The position numbers were made by a program, and so were the translations under genes. The notes beneath the pieces are model-generated. The model had not been told where the DNA came from. It worked only from the letters and a program-made list of their open reading frames with translations, and made no database searches. Source: CF-161 sp035263645 (GTDB taxonomy: Bacteria; Chloroflexota; Dormibacteria; Dormibacterales; Dormibacteraceae). Taken from it: a stretch of 10,020 nt of DNA. The stretch lies in NCBI GenBank assembly GCA_035263645.1, contig DATFRD010000265.1, positions 1 through 10,020 on the forward strand. The letters are read 5' to 3'. Shown here piece by piece: positions 1 through 6,525 of this stretch (position 1 is the stretch's first letter; each line of letters begins with the position of its first letter).

Positions 1-370
1 CAGTCAGGGAGGCGGGAAGGACGTCGTCCTGCTGATATCAGTCGCGCAGCTATGACATATGCAGGGGATGGCACCTCGGTCCGATGGGCTAGCTTTTGCA
101 GTGGCCAATATCACCGATCAGACAGTAGCATCAACATCGCTCTGTAACGAAGGAGAGGGTTTCGCCTGGCAGCCGGGGGTGGCCATCACTGAGAGTTCTG
201 ACTGTAACGAGTCGCGCACGCTGCGCGGGATTCTGCGACGCGGGCCTCCCTACGCCGAGCGAGATGCCGGACCGGTGTGTAGGTTGCTCGCGCTCGGGAC
301 CCCGTGGTCATCGGTTTCCGTCGCTATAGGGGCACGCTCTACCGCCGCAGCAACCGAAGTACGCATGCCT
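1..370. other. Upstream stretch without a recognisable gene
   Basis: I see no convincing gene here. Base composition is more mixed than in the rest of the window, and the open frames across it show neither a third-position G/C bias nor a recognisable protein motif. The only pattern I noticed is the nonamer CTGTAACGA occurring twice, at 142-150 and 202-210, exactly 60 bases apart on the same strand. The stretch precedes the decayed oxidoreductase, so it may be the old promoter region of the polysaccharide cluster or further degraded coding sequence. Both readings are inference. Confidence 0.4.
142..210 (+). repeat. Two direct copies of CTGTAACGA, 60 bases apart
   Basis: The same nine bases occur at 142-150 and 202-210 in the non-coding stretch ahead of the polysaccharide cluster. 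Two copies of a nonamer in a few hundred bases can occur by chance, but the position upstream of a gene cluster makes paired binding sites possible. I do not recognise it as the site of a particular regulator. Confidence 0.3.
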
Positions 371-375
371 GACGG

Positions 376-655
376 AGGGGATATGACAACTCGGCGATCT
401 GGCCGGCCACACGCCGGAGTGCGAGGACTTCATCGAGTGCGTTCGCAGCGGACGCCGGCCGCTCAGCGACGGTGGGCAGGCGCCGTCCTCGCCCCGCTGG
501 AGGCTGCCGAGCGCTCGCTCCACGGCGGCGGCCTGCGCATGCCGGTCGACATGCCCGTGCAGCCGGACAGCCCCCAGCCGCCGGCCGAGAGCCGCTCCCA
601 TCCCAGTGGCTCCCGGACCCTGTCGAGGGCGGCAGCCTCGGACCGCGATGGCTGA
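376..655 (+). pseudogene. Remnant of a Gfo/Idh/MocA-family oxidoreductase (C-terminal end)
   Basis: Members of this family are NAD(P)-dependent sugar dehydrogenases, common in polysaccharide clusters, where they make oxidised or amino sugar nucleotides. From 384 one frame reads QLGDLAGHTPECEDF and on through FIECVRSGRRPLSDG, matching the family's typical C-terminal run with an E-C-x-x-F-I-x-C-V-R-x-G-R-R-P-L-S-D-G pattern. At about 445-460 the match moves to another frame, which reads VLAPLEAAERSLHGGG, the family's closing V-L-x-x-L-E-A-A-E-R-S helix. A one-base indel in the GGTGGGCAGG stretch would join the two. The Rossmann fold and catalytic part are absent upstream, and the first frame opens directly after a TGA. 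The second frame ends in TGA at 653-655, overlapping the ATG of the next gene at 648, so an original coupled gene order survives. Family assignment rests on a short C-terminal motif. Confidence 0.6.
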
Positions 656-928
656 CCGACCCCGGCGCACCGTCCAGACCATGCTTGCCCTGGCCATGGT
701 GCTCGCCGGCGCAGCGAGCGGATGCACAGCCGCCGGCGATGCCGCGACCCGGCCGGCCACCGCCCCGACCCTGTCGGGATCGCCGGCCGCCCTCACGCTG
801 CCCTCACTCAAGGGGATCAACTACGACGGCCCGGCCGGCGCCGGCGGCGAGTGGCTAGGCACGAGGTGGCTGCGGCCTGGCGACGGCGGCTGGAAGGCGG
901 CGGCCGGGTGATCGAGTCGGCACCTTGA
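648..928 (+). pseudogene. Truncated lipoprotein, glycoside-hydrolase-like N-terminus
   Basis: Starting at ATG 648 there is a basic N-terminus, a hydrophobic segment (residues about 12-24) and a lipobox-like LAGAASGC with Cys26, so the product would be an exported lipoprotein. After an Ala/Thr/Pro-rich linker comes LKGINYDGPAGAGGEWLGTR. K/R-G-I-N-Y-D/E near the mature N-terminus is a familiar opening of (beta/alpha)8 glycoside hydrolases found beside exopolysaccharide genes. The frame stops at 909-911 after about 87 residues, whereas such enzymes are usually 350-450. A second frame over the end reads GGGRVIESAP and stops at TGA 926-928, overlapping the TTG start of the FemAB-like gene as TTGA. 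I infer an internal deletion that kept the first codons and perhaps the last few, removing all catalytic residues. The hydrolase identity is tentative. Confidence 0.55.
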
Positions 929-1601
929 GGACGACCGCTGCGCGGCCGCGCGACCTGTCCGTCGACCTGATGGAGGTGGACCAGGCCGATCCCGCCTGGC
1001 GGCGGCTGGTCGCCGGCCAGCCGGAGGCGACACCGTTCCATCTCCCGGCCTGGGGCAGGGTGCTCGCCGATGCCTACGGATATTCGTCCATCGTGCTGGC
1101 AGACCCGGACGGGCCAGGCGGCGTCGGGGCGGGCGCGCTCCTCGTGCGCCTGCGCCGGCTGGGAGGCCCCGCCTGGGTCTCCCTCCCGTTCTCCGACCAC
1201 TGCCAGCCGCTGGCGCAGGATGCTGCCGGCGGGGCGTGCCCGTGCAGCCACGCCGCTTCTTCGATGCGGTGTGGCGGCACATGATCGACCCCGGCCTCGG
1301 CGTGGCCGCGCTCGCCGGTCCGGCGGCCGGCCGGCCGGTCGCCGGCTCCGTCGTGTTCGCCTGGGGGGAGACGGCGATCGGGAAGTTCCAGGCTTCCGAC
1401 CCCGACTCCTGGGAGCTCCGGCCCAACCACCTGCTCAACTGGGCCGTCCTCCGCTGTCCCTGCTGCTGGAATGCCCTGCCCCGCGAGGCCGCCCGCTGGT
1501 GGCGCCATCGGGCGGCGGCCGACTCGGTCGCCGCCCTGCCCGGCGCGCGGGCGCGCCGGGTGCGGCGAAACGCTGCCGGCGACACCGAGGTGATGCCGTG
1601 A
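925..1601 (+). pseudogene. FemAB-like (GNAT-fold) acyltransferase, internally deleted and frameshifted
   Basis: FemAB-like proteins of this type, about 340 residues, recur in EPS clusters beside sugar transferases and Wzz proteins. The N-terminal piece (TTG at 925, or ATG 970) carries the characteristic ATPFHLPAWGRVLADAYGY followed by WVSLPFSDHCQPLA. From about 1227 the match continues in another frame with RRGVPVQPRRFFDAVW, then a strand with PVAGSVVFAWGETAIGKFQA and the closing LRPNHLLNWAVL. Between the two pieces the family normally has about 90-110 residues, including the basic region with an R-R-N-I/V-R-K-A-like run, and these are missing. After NWAVLR the expected D-F-G-R and W-G-x-E motifs are also absent, and the sequence goes straight to an unconvincing tail ending at TGA 1599-1601. 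At least one and probably two internal deletions have occurred. Its start overlaps the preceding remnant, which supports an ancestral operon. Confidence 0.75.
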
Positions 1602-1626
1602 CGGCCGGGGGCCGGGGAACGGACCC

Positions 1627-1633
1627 GAGGAGG
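1627..1633 (+). promoter_or_regulatory. Ribosome binding site of the sugar transferase
   Basis: GAGGAGG lies six bases ahead of the ATG at 1640. It is a near-consensus Shine-Dalgarno sequence and fixes the start inside a frame that stays open for almost 600 bases further upstream. Confidence 0.8.
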
Positions 1634-1639
1634 ACAGCC

Positions 1640-2302
1640 ATGCCCGACGCCTGCCTGACGCGTCCAACCAGCCGGCGAGAGGCCATCGTCCCGGACCTGT
1701 GGTGGAAGCGTCCCACCGACCTGCTGCTGGGGTCGCTCGCGCTGCTGGTCGCCCTGCCGCTCGTCCTCTGCCTGGCCATCGTGGTGGTGCTGGACGATGC
1801 CGGGCCGGCGTTCTTCTCCCAGGCCCGCGTCGGCGTGGGCGGCCGCCCCTTCCGCATGTGGAAGCTGCGCACGATGCGGGCGGGCTGCGAGCAGGACACG
1901 CACCGGCTCACGGCCGCCGACTGGTTCACCGGCCGGTGTACAGGCGATCGCTACAAGACGCTGGCCGATCCGCGCATCACGCGGGCTGGACGCCTGCTCA
2001 GGCGCTGCGACCTGGACGAGCTGCCCCAGCTCTTCAACGTCCTGCTCGGCGACATGAGCCTGGTGGGACCGCGTCCCGCCATCCCGTACGAGCTGGACCA
2101 CTACGAGCCCGCCTACTTCAGCCGGTTCAGCGTGCCGCCCGGCATAACAGGCCTATGGCAGGTGAGCGGCCGCGACCGCCTGTCGGCCGCAGAGATGATG
2201 GAGCTGGACCTGCGGTACGTGCGGGAGGCCTCGCCCTGGCTGGACCTCCGGGTCCTGCTCAGAACCGGGCCGGCGCTGCTGGCGGCGGCCAGGAGGGCCT
2301 GA
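1640..2302 (+). CDS. Polyprenyl-phosphate sugar-1-phosphate transferase (WcaJ/WbaP-type catalytic domain)
   Basis: This enzyme transfers a sugar-1-phosphate from a nucleotide sugar to undecaprenyl phosphate at the inner face of the membrane, the first committed step of EPS repeat-unit synthesis. The 220-residue product has the compact single-domain form. After a short polar N-terminus come KRPTDLLLGSLALLVALPL and the rest of one hydrophobic membrane segment (about 26-50), then ARVGVGGRPFRMWKLRTM (62-79), LADPRITRAGRLLRR (108-122), DLDELPQLFNVLLGDMSLVG (124-143) with PRP at 144-146, and PGITGLWQVSGR (167-178). These are the family's conserved blocks, with the catalytic Asp-Glu pair and the PRP motif present. 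It lacks the N-terminal four-helix and CoA-binding-like domains of full-length WbaP/WcaJ, as many short homologues do. The start is set by GAGGAGG six bases upstream. It is followed four bases later by the Wzz gene, so it is the first intact gene of a coupled set. The sugar substrate cannot be read from the sequence. Confidence 0.93.
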   Translation: MPDACLTRPTSRREAIVPDLWWKRPTDLLLGSLALLVALPLVLCLAIVVVLDDAGPAFFSQARVGVGGRPFRMWKLRTMRAGCEQDTHRLTAADWFTGRCTGDRYKTLADPRITRAGRLLRRCDLDELPQLFNVLLGDMSLVGPRPAIPYELDHYEPAYFSRFSVPPGITGLWQVSGRDRLSAAEMMELDLRYVREASPWLDLRVLLRTGPALLAAARRA

Positions 2303-2306
2303 GCCG

Positions 2307-3728
2307 ATGCCGATGACCGCAGCCTCCTCCGTCGGGCGGGCTCTCCGGCACTGGCACTGGCTGATCTGGCTGGCGGTGCTGCTCGCCGCCGGTCTGGCCG
2401 TCGCCGCCGCCTTCGTGCGCCCACCCGCCTACGAGGCGAGCACGCTGCTCTCGATCGACGAGAGCCAGTCCTCGACCCAGGGCTTCGACGTCGCGATGCA
2501 GGCCGACCAGTTCCTGGCCCAGCGCTTCATCTCGCTGGGGACCAGCCGGGACGTTCTCCAGGCCGTCTGTGCCCGTGAGGGCTCCGGCTGCGACCCCACG
2601 GCGCTTGGCCGCCAGGTCAGGGTGACCACGCCCAGGGCCACGGCCCAGCTGGAGATCGTGGCCGATGCCTCCTCGCCGCAGGTCGCCGCCCGGCTGGCCA
2701 ACGAGACCGCCGACGCGCTGATCGCCAGCAACCGGGCGCAGGTGAACGGTCAGCTCCAGCAGCAGCGGGCGTACCTGCAGGGCCAGCTCGACCAGGTCGG
2801 CGGTCAGATCGCCCAGACGCTCCAGAGGGCCTCCGCGGCGGAGGCCGCCGGCCGCTCCGACGCCGCCGGCCTGGCACAGCTCAGCTTCCTCCAGACGCAG
2901 TACTCGGCCACCTACCAGCGGCTCCAGGACCTCGACCTCCAGGCCTCGCAGCGCAGGGACGTGCTGACCGTTCAGCAGCGGGCGGTGCCGCCCCGGACCC
3001 CCGTCGATCCGGACCCGGTACGCTACGTCCTGGTCGGTGTGGCCGGCGGGCTGGTCGCCGGGCTGCTGATGGCCCTGCTCGCCGAGCGGCTGAGGAAGCG
3101 CATCTGCCACGCCTCGGAGCTGGCGGAGGCCGCCGGCACCGATCTCGTCCTGGACGTCAGTCGGGGTAGCAGCGCCGCGCCATACGGCTTCCTCGCGCGC
3201 TTGGGCCGGGCCGGGCCGGCCAGACGCCCGCGGGGACTGATGCTCGTCGCGTCGAGCGAGCGCGACCGCGTGAACGAAGTCGCCATGCACATCGCCCAGG
3301 CGGTGGCGGCCAGCGACGAGCGGGCGCTCGTGGTGCCGGCGCCGGAGCCGGTCGCGACGGAGGGCGACGGGCCCGAGGCCGCCCGCTCCCGGGCGCTCCT
3401 CGTGGCGCCCGAGGGCAGCCGAATCCATCCCGTCTCCTCCGGCCATCCCGAGGAAGGCATCGCCCTCGCCCTCCACTGCTGGCTTCCCCCAGCACAGGAT
3501 CCCGCGGTCCGGCGGCTGGGGTCGGCGCCCGACCGGGCGATCCTGGTCGCGACGACTGAACGGACAAGGTTCAGCGACGCCCGCCGCACCGCCGGCCTGC
3601 TGCGCGCCCTCGGCGTGGAGGTCGTCGCCGCCGTCCTGCTGCCCGCCCGGATGCGGGGGGCGTCACTCCCGGCCGATACCCGCCCGGGCCGGAGTCGCGC
3701 GACGGTGACCGGGGCGGCCGCTAGGTGA
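2307..3728 (+). CDS. Wzz-type chain-length determinant with degenerate BY-kinase-like C-terminal domain
   Basis: Wzz-family proteins sit in the cytoplasmic membrane with two transmembrane helices around an extracytoplasmic coiled coil and set polymer length. Here helix 1 is at about 18-37, followed by the usual RPPAYEASTLL strand. A Gln-rich coiled coil (about 140-225: QLQQQRAYLQGQLDQVGGQI and more) leads to a Pro-rich VPPRTPVDPDPVRY and helix 2 (about 240-258). From about residue 309 to the end at 473 the order of strands follows bacterial tyrosine kinases (CpsD/Wzc C-half): RGLMLVASSERDRVNEVA aligns with the Walker A strand, ALVVPAPEP with Walker A', and DRAILVATTERTRFSDARR with the closing strand. 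The GK[ST] of Walker A and the Asp of A' are absent and there is no Tyr-rich tail, so nucleotide binding and kinase activity are unlikely. The start at 2307 follows AGGAGG (2291-2296) and lies four bases after the previous stop. Its TGA overlaps the next gene's GTG. Confidence 0.88.
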   Translation: MPMTAASSVGRALRHWHWLIWLAVLLAAGLAVAAAFVRPPAYEASTLLSIDESQSSTQGFDVAMQADQFLAQRFISLGTSRDVLQAVCAREGSGCDPTALGRQVRVTTPRATAQLEIVADASSPQVAARLANETADALIASNRAQVNGQLQQQRAYLQGQLDQVGGQIAQTLQRASAAEAAGRSDAAGLAQLSFLQTQYSATYQRLQDLDLQASQRRDVLTVQQRAVPPRTPVDPDPVRYVLVGVAGGLVAGLLMALLAERLRKRICHASELAEAAGTDLVLDVSRGSSAAPYGFLARLGRAGPARRPRGLMLVASSERDRVNEVAMHIAQAVAASDERALVVPAPEPVATEGDGPEAARSRALLVAPEGSRIHPVSSGHPEEGIALALHCWLPPAQDPAVRRLGSAPDRAILVATTERTRFSDARRTAGLLRALGVEVVAAVLLPARMRGASLPADTRPGRSRATVTGAAAR

Positions 3729-5950
3729 CGCAGGCGGCCCCGGCCCGCACGCTGGCCGTTGCCTGGGCGGACCACCAGCCCCGGACCAGCGCGCTCGCCG
3801 CCGCCCTGGACGGGGAGGCTGCCTTCGTGACCAGCCGCCTGCCCCGCGGGCCGGCCACGGCGCCCCTTCGCTACCTCTCCGCGGCGCTGCGCACCTGGCG
3901 GCTGCTGGAGCGCCGGCGTCCATCCCGTGTCGTGGTGGTCATCCCCCCGGTCGTCGCTCCGCTCGTGGCCGGGCTCTGGTGCTGGGCCCGGCGACGCCCC
4001 CTGGTCGCCGACTGCCACACCGGCGCGTTCCACTCCCGCCGCTGGGCCTGGGCCCGTCCGCTGTACCGGCGGCTGCTGCCCCGCTGCCGGGTGGTGCTCG
4101 TGCACACCGACGAGGCGCTGGCGCTGGTCCGCGCCTGGGGTGGTCCGGGCCTGCTCCTGCCCGACGACCTCCCCGATCCCGACGGCGCCGGGCCGCCGCG
4201 GCCGGAGGCCACGAGCACCGTGCTGGTCGCCGGCAGCCTCGACGAGAACGAGCCGGTCGCCGACACACTGGCCGCCGCCGCGCTGGCGCCCGAGGTGGAG
4301 TTTCGCATCACCGGAGACCCGGGCCGGCTCGCCCCCGCGCTCCAGAGATCGGCGCCCCCGAACGTCGTCTTCACGGGCTTCCTCCCCCACCCCGCCTTCC
4401 TGGCGGAGATGCGGGAGGCGGGGGCGGTGGCGGTCTTCAGCATCGATCCCCACATCATGAACAGGGCCGCGTTCGAGGCGGTGGGGCTGGGCCGGCCCCT
4501 GGTGCTGTCCGACCTCGGCGGCCTCCGCCGGCGGTTCGGCGCGGCTGCGCTGTTCGCCCCCGACCGGCCGGAGGCGATGGCGGACGCCGTCCGGCAGGCG
4601 CTGGCCGGCCGCCGCGCGCTGACCGCACGCAGCCGCGACCTGGCCGTAGAGCTGCGCCGGCAGCGGGCGACCGCGATGGGCCGCCTGCGCGCGATGCTGG
4701 CCGACCGGCCCGGCACCCGGCCCCGGGCGCGCGTCCTCCGGATCACCCAGCACCCGTTCCCCGCCGACTCCATCGTGCGTCGCGACGTGCTGGAGCTGAC
4801 CGCCCGCGATCTCGACGTCGACGTCGTCTGCTCAGTGCAGCCGGCCGGGGACGAGCCGGTCGACGCCGGCGGCGGAATGCTCCACGTCCACCGCATCCCG
4901 ATCCGCCACCGTCGCGGTGGTCTCATCCGGTACGCGCTGGAGTACACCGCGTTCTTCCTGGCCGCGCTGGCGCTCGTCAGCTGGCTCGGGCTGCGCCGGC
5001 GGTACGTGGCCGTGCAGGTGGACAACCTGCCGGACCTCCTGGTCTTCGCGGCGGTCGTCCCCCGCCTGCGGGGCGCCCGGCTCGTCCTCACCCTGTACGA
5101 GCTGGCGCCGGAGATGGTCGCCGCGCGCTTCCGGGGCCGGCTCGGCCGCGTCCTTGTCCCGGCCGCCCGCCTGATGGAGGTGGCCGCCACGCGCTGGGCC
5201 GACCACGTGATCGTCGTCAGCCAGCCCTGCCTCCACGTGCTGCTCCGGCGCGGCGTGCCGAGAGCCAGGACGTCAGTGGTCCTCAACACGACGCCCTGGG
5301 GCGCCGAGCACCCTCCTCCGGCTCCGGGGCGCGCCCGGTCGCTGACGCTGGTCACGCACACCACGCTCGTGGAGCGATACGGCGTGCATGTGGCCATCGA
5401 GGCGCTGGCGCTGCTCGGACCTTCCTGGCCGGGCCTGACGCTGCGCGTCGTGGGCGACGGCGAGCAGCGCCAGGCGCTCGTCCGCCTGGCGCGGTCCGCC
5501 GGCGTGGACGACCGCGTCGTCTTCACCGGGGCTCTCCCCTGGTCGAAGACCCTGGCCGAGGTGAGCCGGGCCCGGCTTGGCATCGTGCCGGTGCTCGCCG
5601 ACGGCTACGGCCAGCTGCTGCTGCCGACCAAGCTCCTGGAGTACGCGCGGCTGGGCGTGCCGGCCGTCTGCTCGCGGCTGCCGGCCATCGAGGCCTACTT
5701 CCCTCCCGATGCGGTGGCGTACGCCAGGCCAGGCGACCCCCGGGACCTCGCCGAAGGGATCGACGCACTGCTGCGGCAGCCGGCCGCGGCGGAGGCTCGG
5801 GCCCGGCGGGCGTCGGAGATCGCCCGCCGCCTGGCCTGGGACCACGTGCGCGGAGACTACCTGGCCGCGCTCGGCCTCCCGGCGGCCGGTCCCCCGGCGC
5901 CCGTGGGCGCGGCTGGCGGCGCCGGGAGGGCGACCTCGTGCGGGCACTGA
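3725..5950 (+). CDS. Double glycosyltransferase (two GT-B / GT4-like modules in one chain)
   Basis: The product is 741 residues, twice the usual length, and reads as two glycosyltransferases in tandem that would add sugars to the lipid-linked repeat unit at the cytoplasmic face. Module 1 (about 1-325): an N-terminal half with RRPLVADCHTGAFHSRRWAW, then VFTGFLPHPAFLAEMREAG and NRAAFEAVGLGRPLVLSDLG, a GT-B donor-binding signature. Module 2 (about 336-741): RVLRITQHPFPADSIVRRDV, a hydrophobic segment at about 402-425 likely touching the membrane, VDNLPDLLVFAAVVPRLRGA, then the GT4 C-half with LTLVTHTTLVERYGVHVAIE, LRVVGDGEQRQAL, VVFTGALPWSKTLAEVSRA and LLLPTKLLEYARLGVPAVCS (P634-T-K-L-L-E). No frame break occurs at the junction (LADRPGTRPRARVLR). 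The GTG start forms a GTGA overlap with the Wzz stop, and the end overlaps the next gene by 13 bases. The donors, linkages and order of the two activities are unknown. Confidence 0.85.
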   Translation: MTQAAPARTLAVAWADHQPRTSALAAALDGEAAFVTSRLPRGPATAPLRYLSAALRTWRLLERRRPSRVVVVIPPVVAPLVAGLWCWARRRPLVADCHTGAFHSRRWAWARPLYRRLLPRCRVVLVHTDEALALVRAWGGPGLLLPDDLPDPDGAGPPRPEATSTVLVAGSLDENEPVADTLAAAALAPEVEFRITGDPGRLAPALQRSAPPNVVFTGFLPHPAFLAEMREAGAVAVFSIDPHIMNRAAFEAVGLGRPLVLSDLGGLRRRFGAAALFAPDRPEAMADAVRQALAGRRALTARSRDLAVELRRQRATAMGRLRAMLADRPGTRPRARVLRITQHPFPADSIVRRDVLELTARDLDVDVVCSVQPAGDEPVDAGGGMLHVHRIPIRHRRGGLIRYALEYTAFFLAALALVSWLGLRRRYVAVQVDNLPDLLVFAAVVPRLRGARLVLTLYELAPEMVAARFRGRLGRVLVPAARLMEVAATRWADHVIVVSQPCLHVLLRRGVPRARTSVVLNTTPWGAEHPPPAPGRARSLTLVTHTTLVERYGVHVAIEALALLGPSWPGLTLRVVGDGEQRQALVRLARSAGVDDRVVFTGALPWSKTLAEVSRARLGIVPVLADGYGQLLLPTKLLEYARLGVPAVCSRLPAIEAYFPPDAVAYARPGDPRDLAEGIDALLRQPAAAEARARRASEIARRLAWDHVRGDYLAALGLPAAGPPAPVGAAGGAGRATSCGH

Positions 5951-6329
5951 GCCCGGTGCTGGCGCTCGGAGCGGCGGCGGCGCTCGCCCTCCTCGTGGTT
6001 TCGGCTCGCCGGCCGGCGCTGGCCTGCGGGCTCCTGGCGCTCGCGATCCCGCTCACCGCCGGCATGGCGCGGGGCGCCGCCGTGCCGGTGCTGCGGGTGA
6101 ACGAGGCGCCGCTGCTGATCGTCGCCACCGGCTCGCTGGTGCACTGGCTGACCCGCCGGCCCCCCTCGTCTTCACCGGCCTGGACATCGTGGTCGTCGGG
6201 TTCTGCCTCGTCAGCGTGATGGTTCCCTGCGCGGTGATCCTCCTGTCGCGCGCGGAGGCGGACCTGAGCGACTGGCTGGTCGTGCTGGGACCGGCGCAGT
6301 ACCTGGCGGTGCTCATACGTGGCGCGTGA
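5938..6329 (+). pseudogene. O-antigen ligase/polymerase-like membrane protein, frameshifted and truncated
   Basis: Wzy/WaaL-type proteins, usually 400-480 residues with 10-12 membrane helices, polymerise or transfer lipid-linked glycans on the outer face of the membrane. A GTG at 5938, preceded by GGGAGGG (5923-5930), opens VRALSPVLALGAAAALALLV, then ARRPALACGLLALAIPLTAG, then VLRVNEAPLLIVATGSLVHW, the usual start of this family. At the run of six C (6160-6165) the match moves to another frame, which continues TGLDIVVVGFCLVSVMVPC and VVLGPAQYLAVLIRGA before TGA 6327-6329. Adding one C would join them into about 130 residues, so a one-base loss is the simplest reading. Even when joined, roughly two thirds of the protein is missing, including the large periplasmic loop with the catalytic Arg/His residues. 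The gene is the last of the coupled EPS set. Confidence 0.72.
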
Positions 6330-6343
6330 CACGGCCGTCACGC
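6324..6343 (+). terminator. Inverted repeat at the end of the EPS cluster
   Basis: GCGTGAC and GTCACGC form a perfect 7-bp stem around a six-base ACGGCC loop, straddling the stop codon of the polymerase remnant. There is no T-run after it, so a classical intrinsic terminator is not shown. The position between convergent transcription units fits a termination role in a high-GC genome. Confidence 0.4.
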
Positions 6344-6525
6344 CCCTAAGTGCGCACCGCCTGCCCCTGCTGACGGGTGATCCCGAGATACTCGGGCGGA
6401 CTGACCTGCCCTGCGAGGTCGAAGATCTCCGGGGCACCTGACCAACGTAAGAACTGCTGGCCTGCCTCTTCGAAAGCGGGTGACGGTCGGACGGCTATGA
6501 ACGACCGCGCCGGCGAGAGGTGCGA
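6330..6525. other. Convergent intergenic stretch with a reverse-strand coding fragment
   Basis: About 200 bases separate the plus-strand EPS cluster from the minus-strand anti-sigma gene. A second perfect hairpin, CCCGAG-ATA-CTCGGG, lies at 6382-6396. On the minus strand an open frame runs from directly behind the anti-sigma stop (6525) to TAG at 6346-6348. It is in the same frame as that gene and includes AFEEAGQQFLRWSGAPEIF and later SPPEYLGITRQQG. It has protein-like composition but no ATG or GTG start, and I do not recognise it. It could be the tail of a lost gene or an extension cut off by a premature stop in the anti-sigma gene. Part of the hairpin may simply be this coding sequence (P-E-Y-L-G). 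Confidence 0.35.

Noticed and set aside
59..375. Start of a 198-codon plus-strand frame across the head of the window
   Set aside because: Before about 376 it lacks coding bias and motifs. Only its later part coincides with the oxidoreductase C-terminus.
1070..1639. In-frame upstream extension of the sugar transferase giving a 410-residue protein
   Set aside because: The extension is the out-of-frame reading of the FemAB remnant and matches nothing. A strong ribosome binding site marks ATG 1640.
821..2101. A 426-codon minus-strand frame opposite the FemAB remnant and sugar transferase
   Set aside because: It has no recognisable motif and is antisense to a clear sugar transferase and FemAB blocks.
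2259..5583. Very long minus-strand open frames (405, 576 and 570 codons) opposite the Wzz and glycosyltransferase genes
   Set aside because: High-GC coding sequence leaves stop-poor frames on the other strand. These translations are low-complexity Arg/Pro/Ala/Gly runs without domains, while the plus strand shows complete families.
6160..6165. Programmed ribosomal frameshift at the C6 run in the polymerase-like gene
   Set aside because: No stimulatory structure or upstream site was evident, and the joined product would still be only about 130 residues, so decay or a sequence error is simpler.
3979..6219. A 746-codon plus-strand frame in a different phase across the double glycosyltransferase
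   Set aside because: Most of it is an Arg/Pro/Gly-rich shadow. Only the part from 5938 is meaningful, as the polymerase-like remnant.
376..6329. Transposon-mediated disruption as the cause of the broken genes
   Set aside because: I found no transposase motif, terminal inverted repeats or target duplications at the junctions. The breaks look like plain deletions and small indels.
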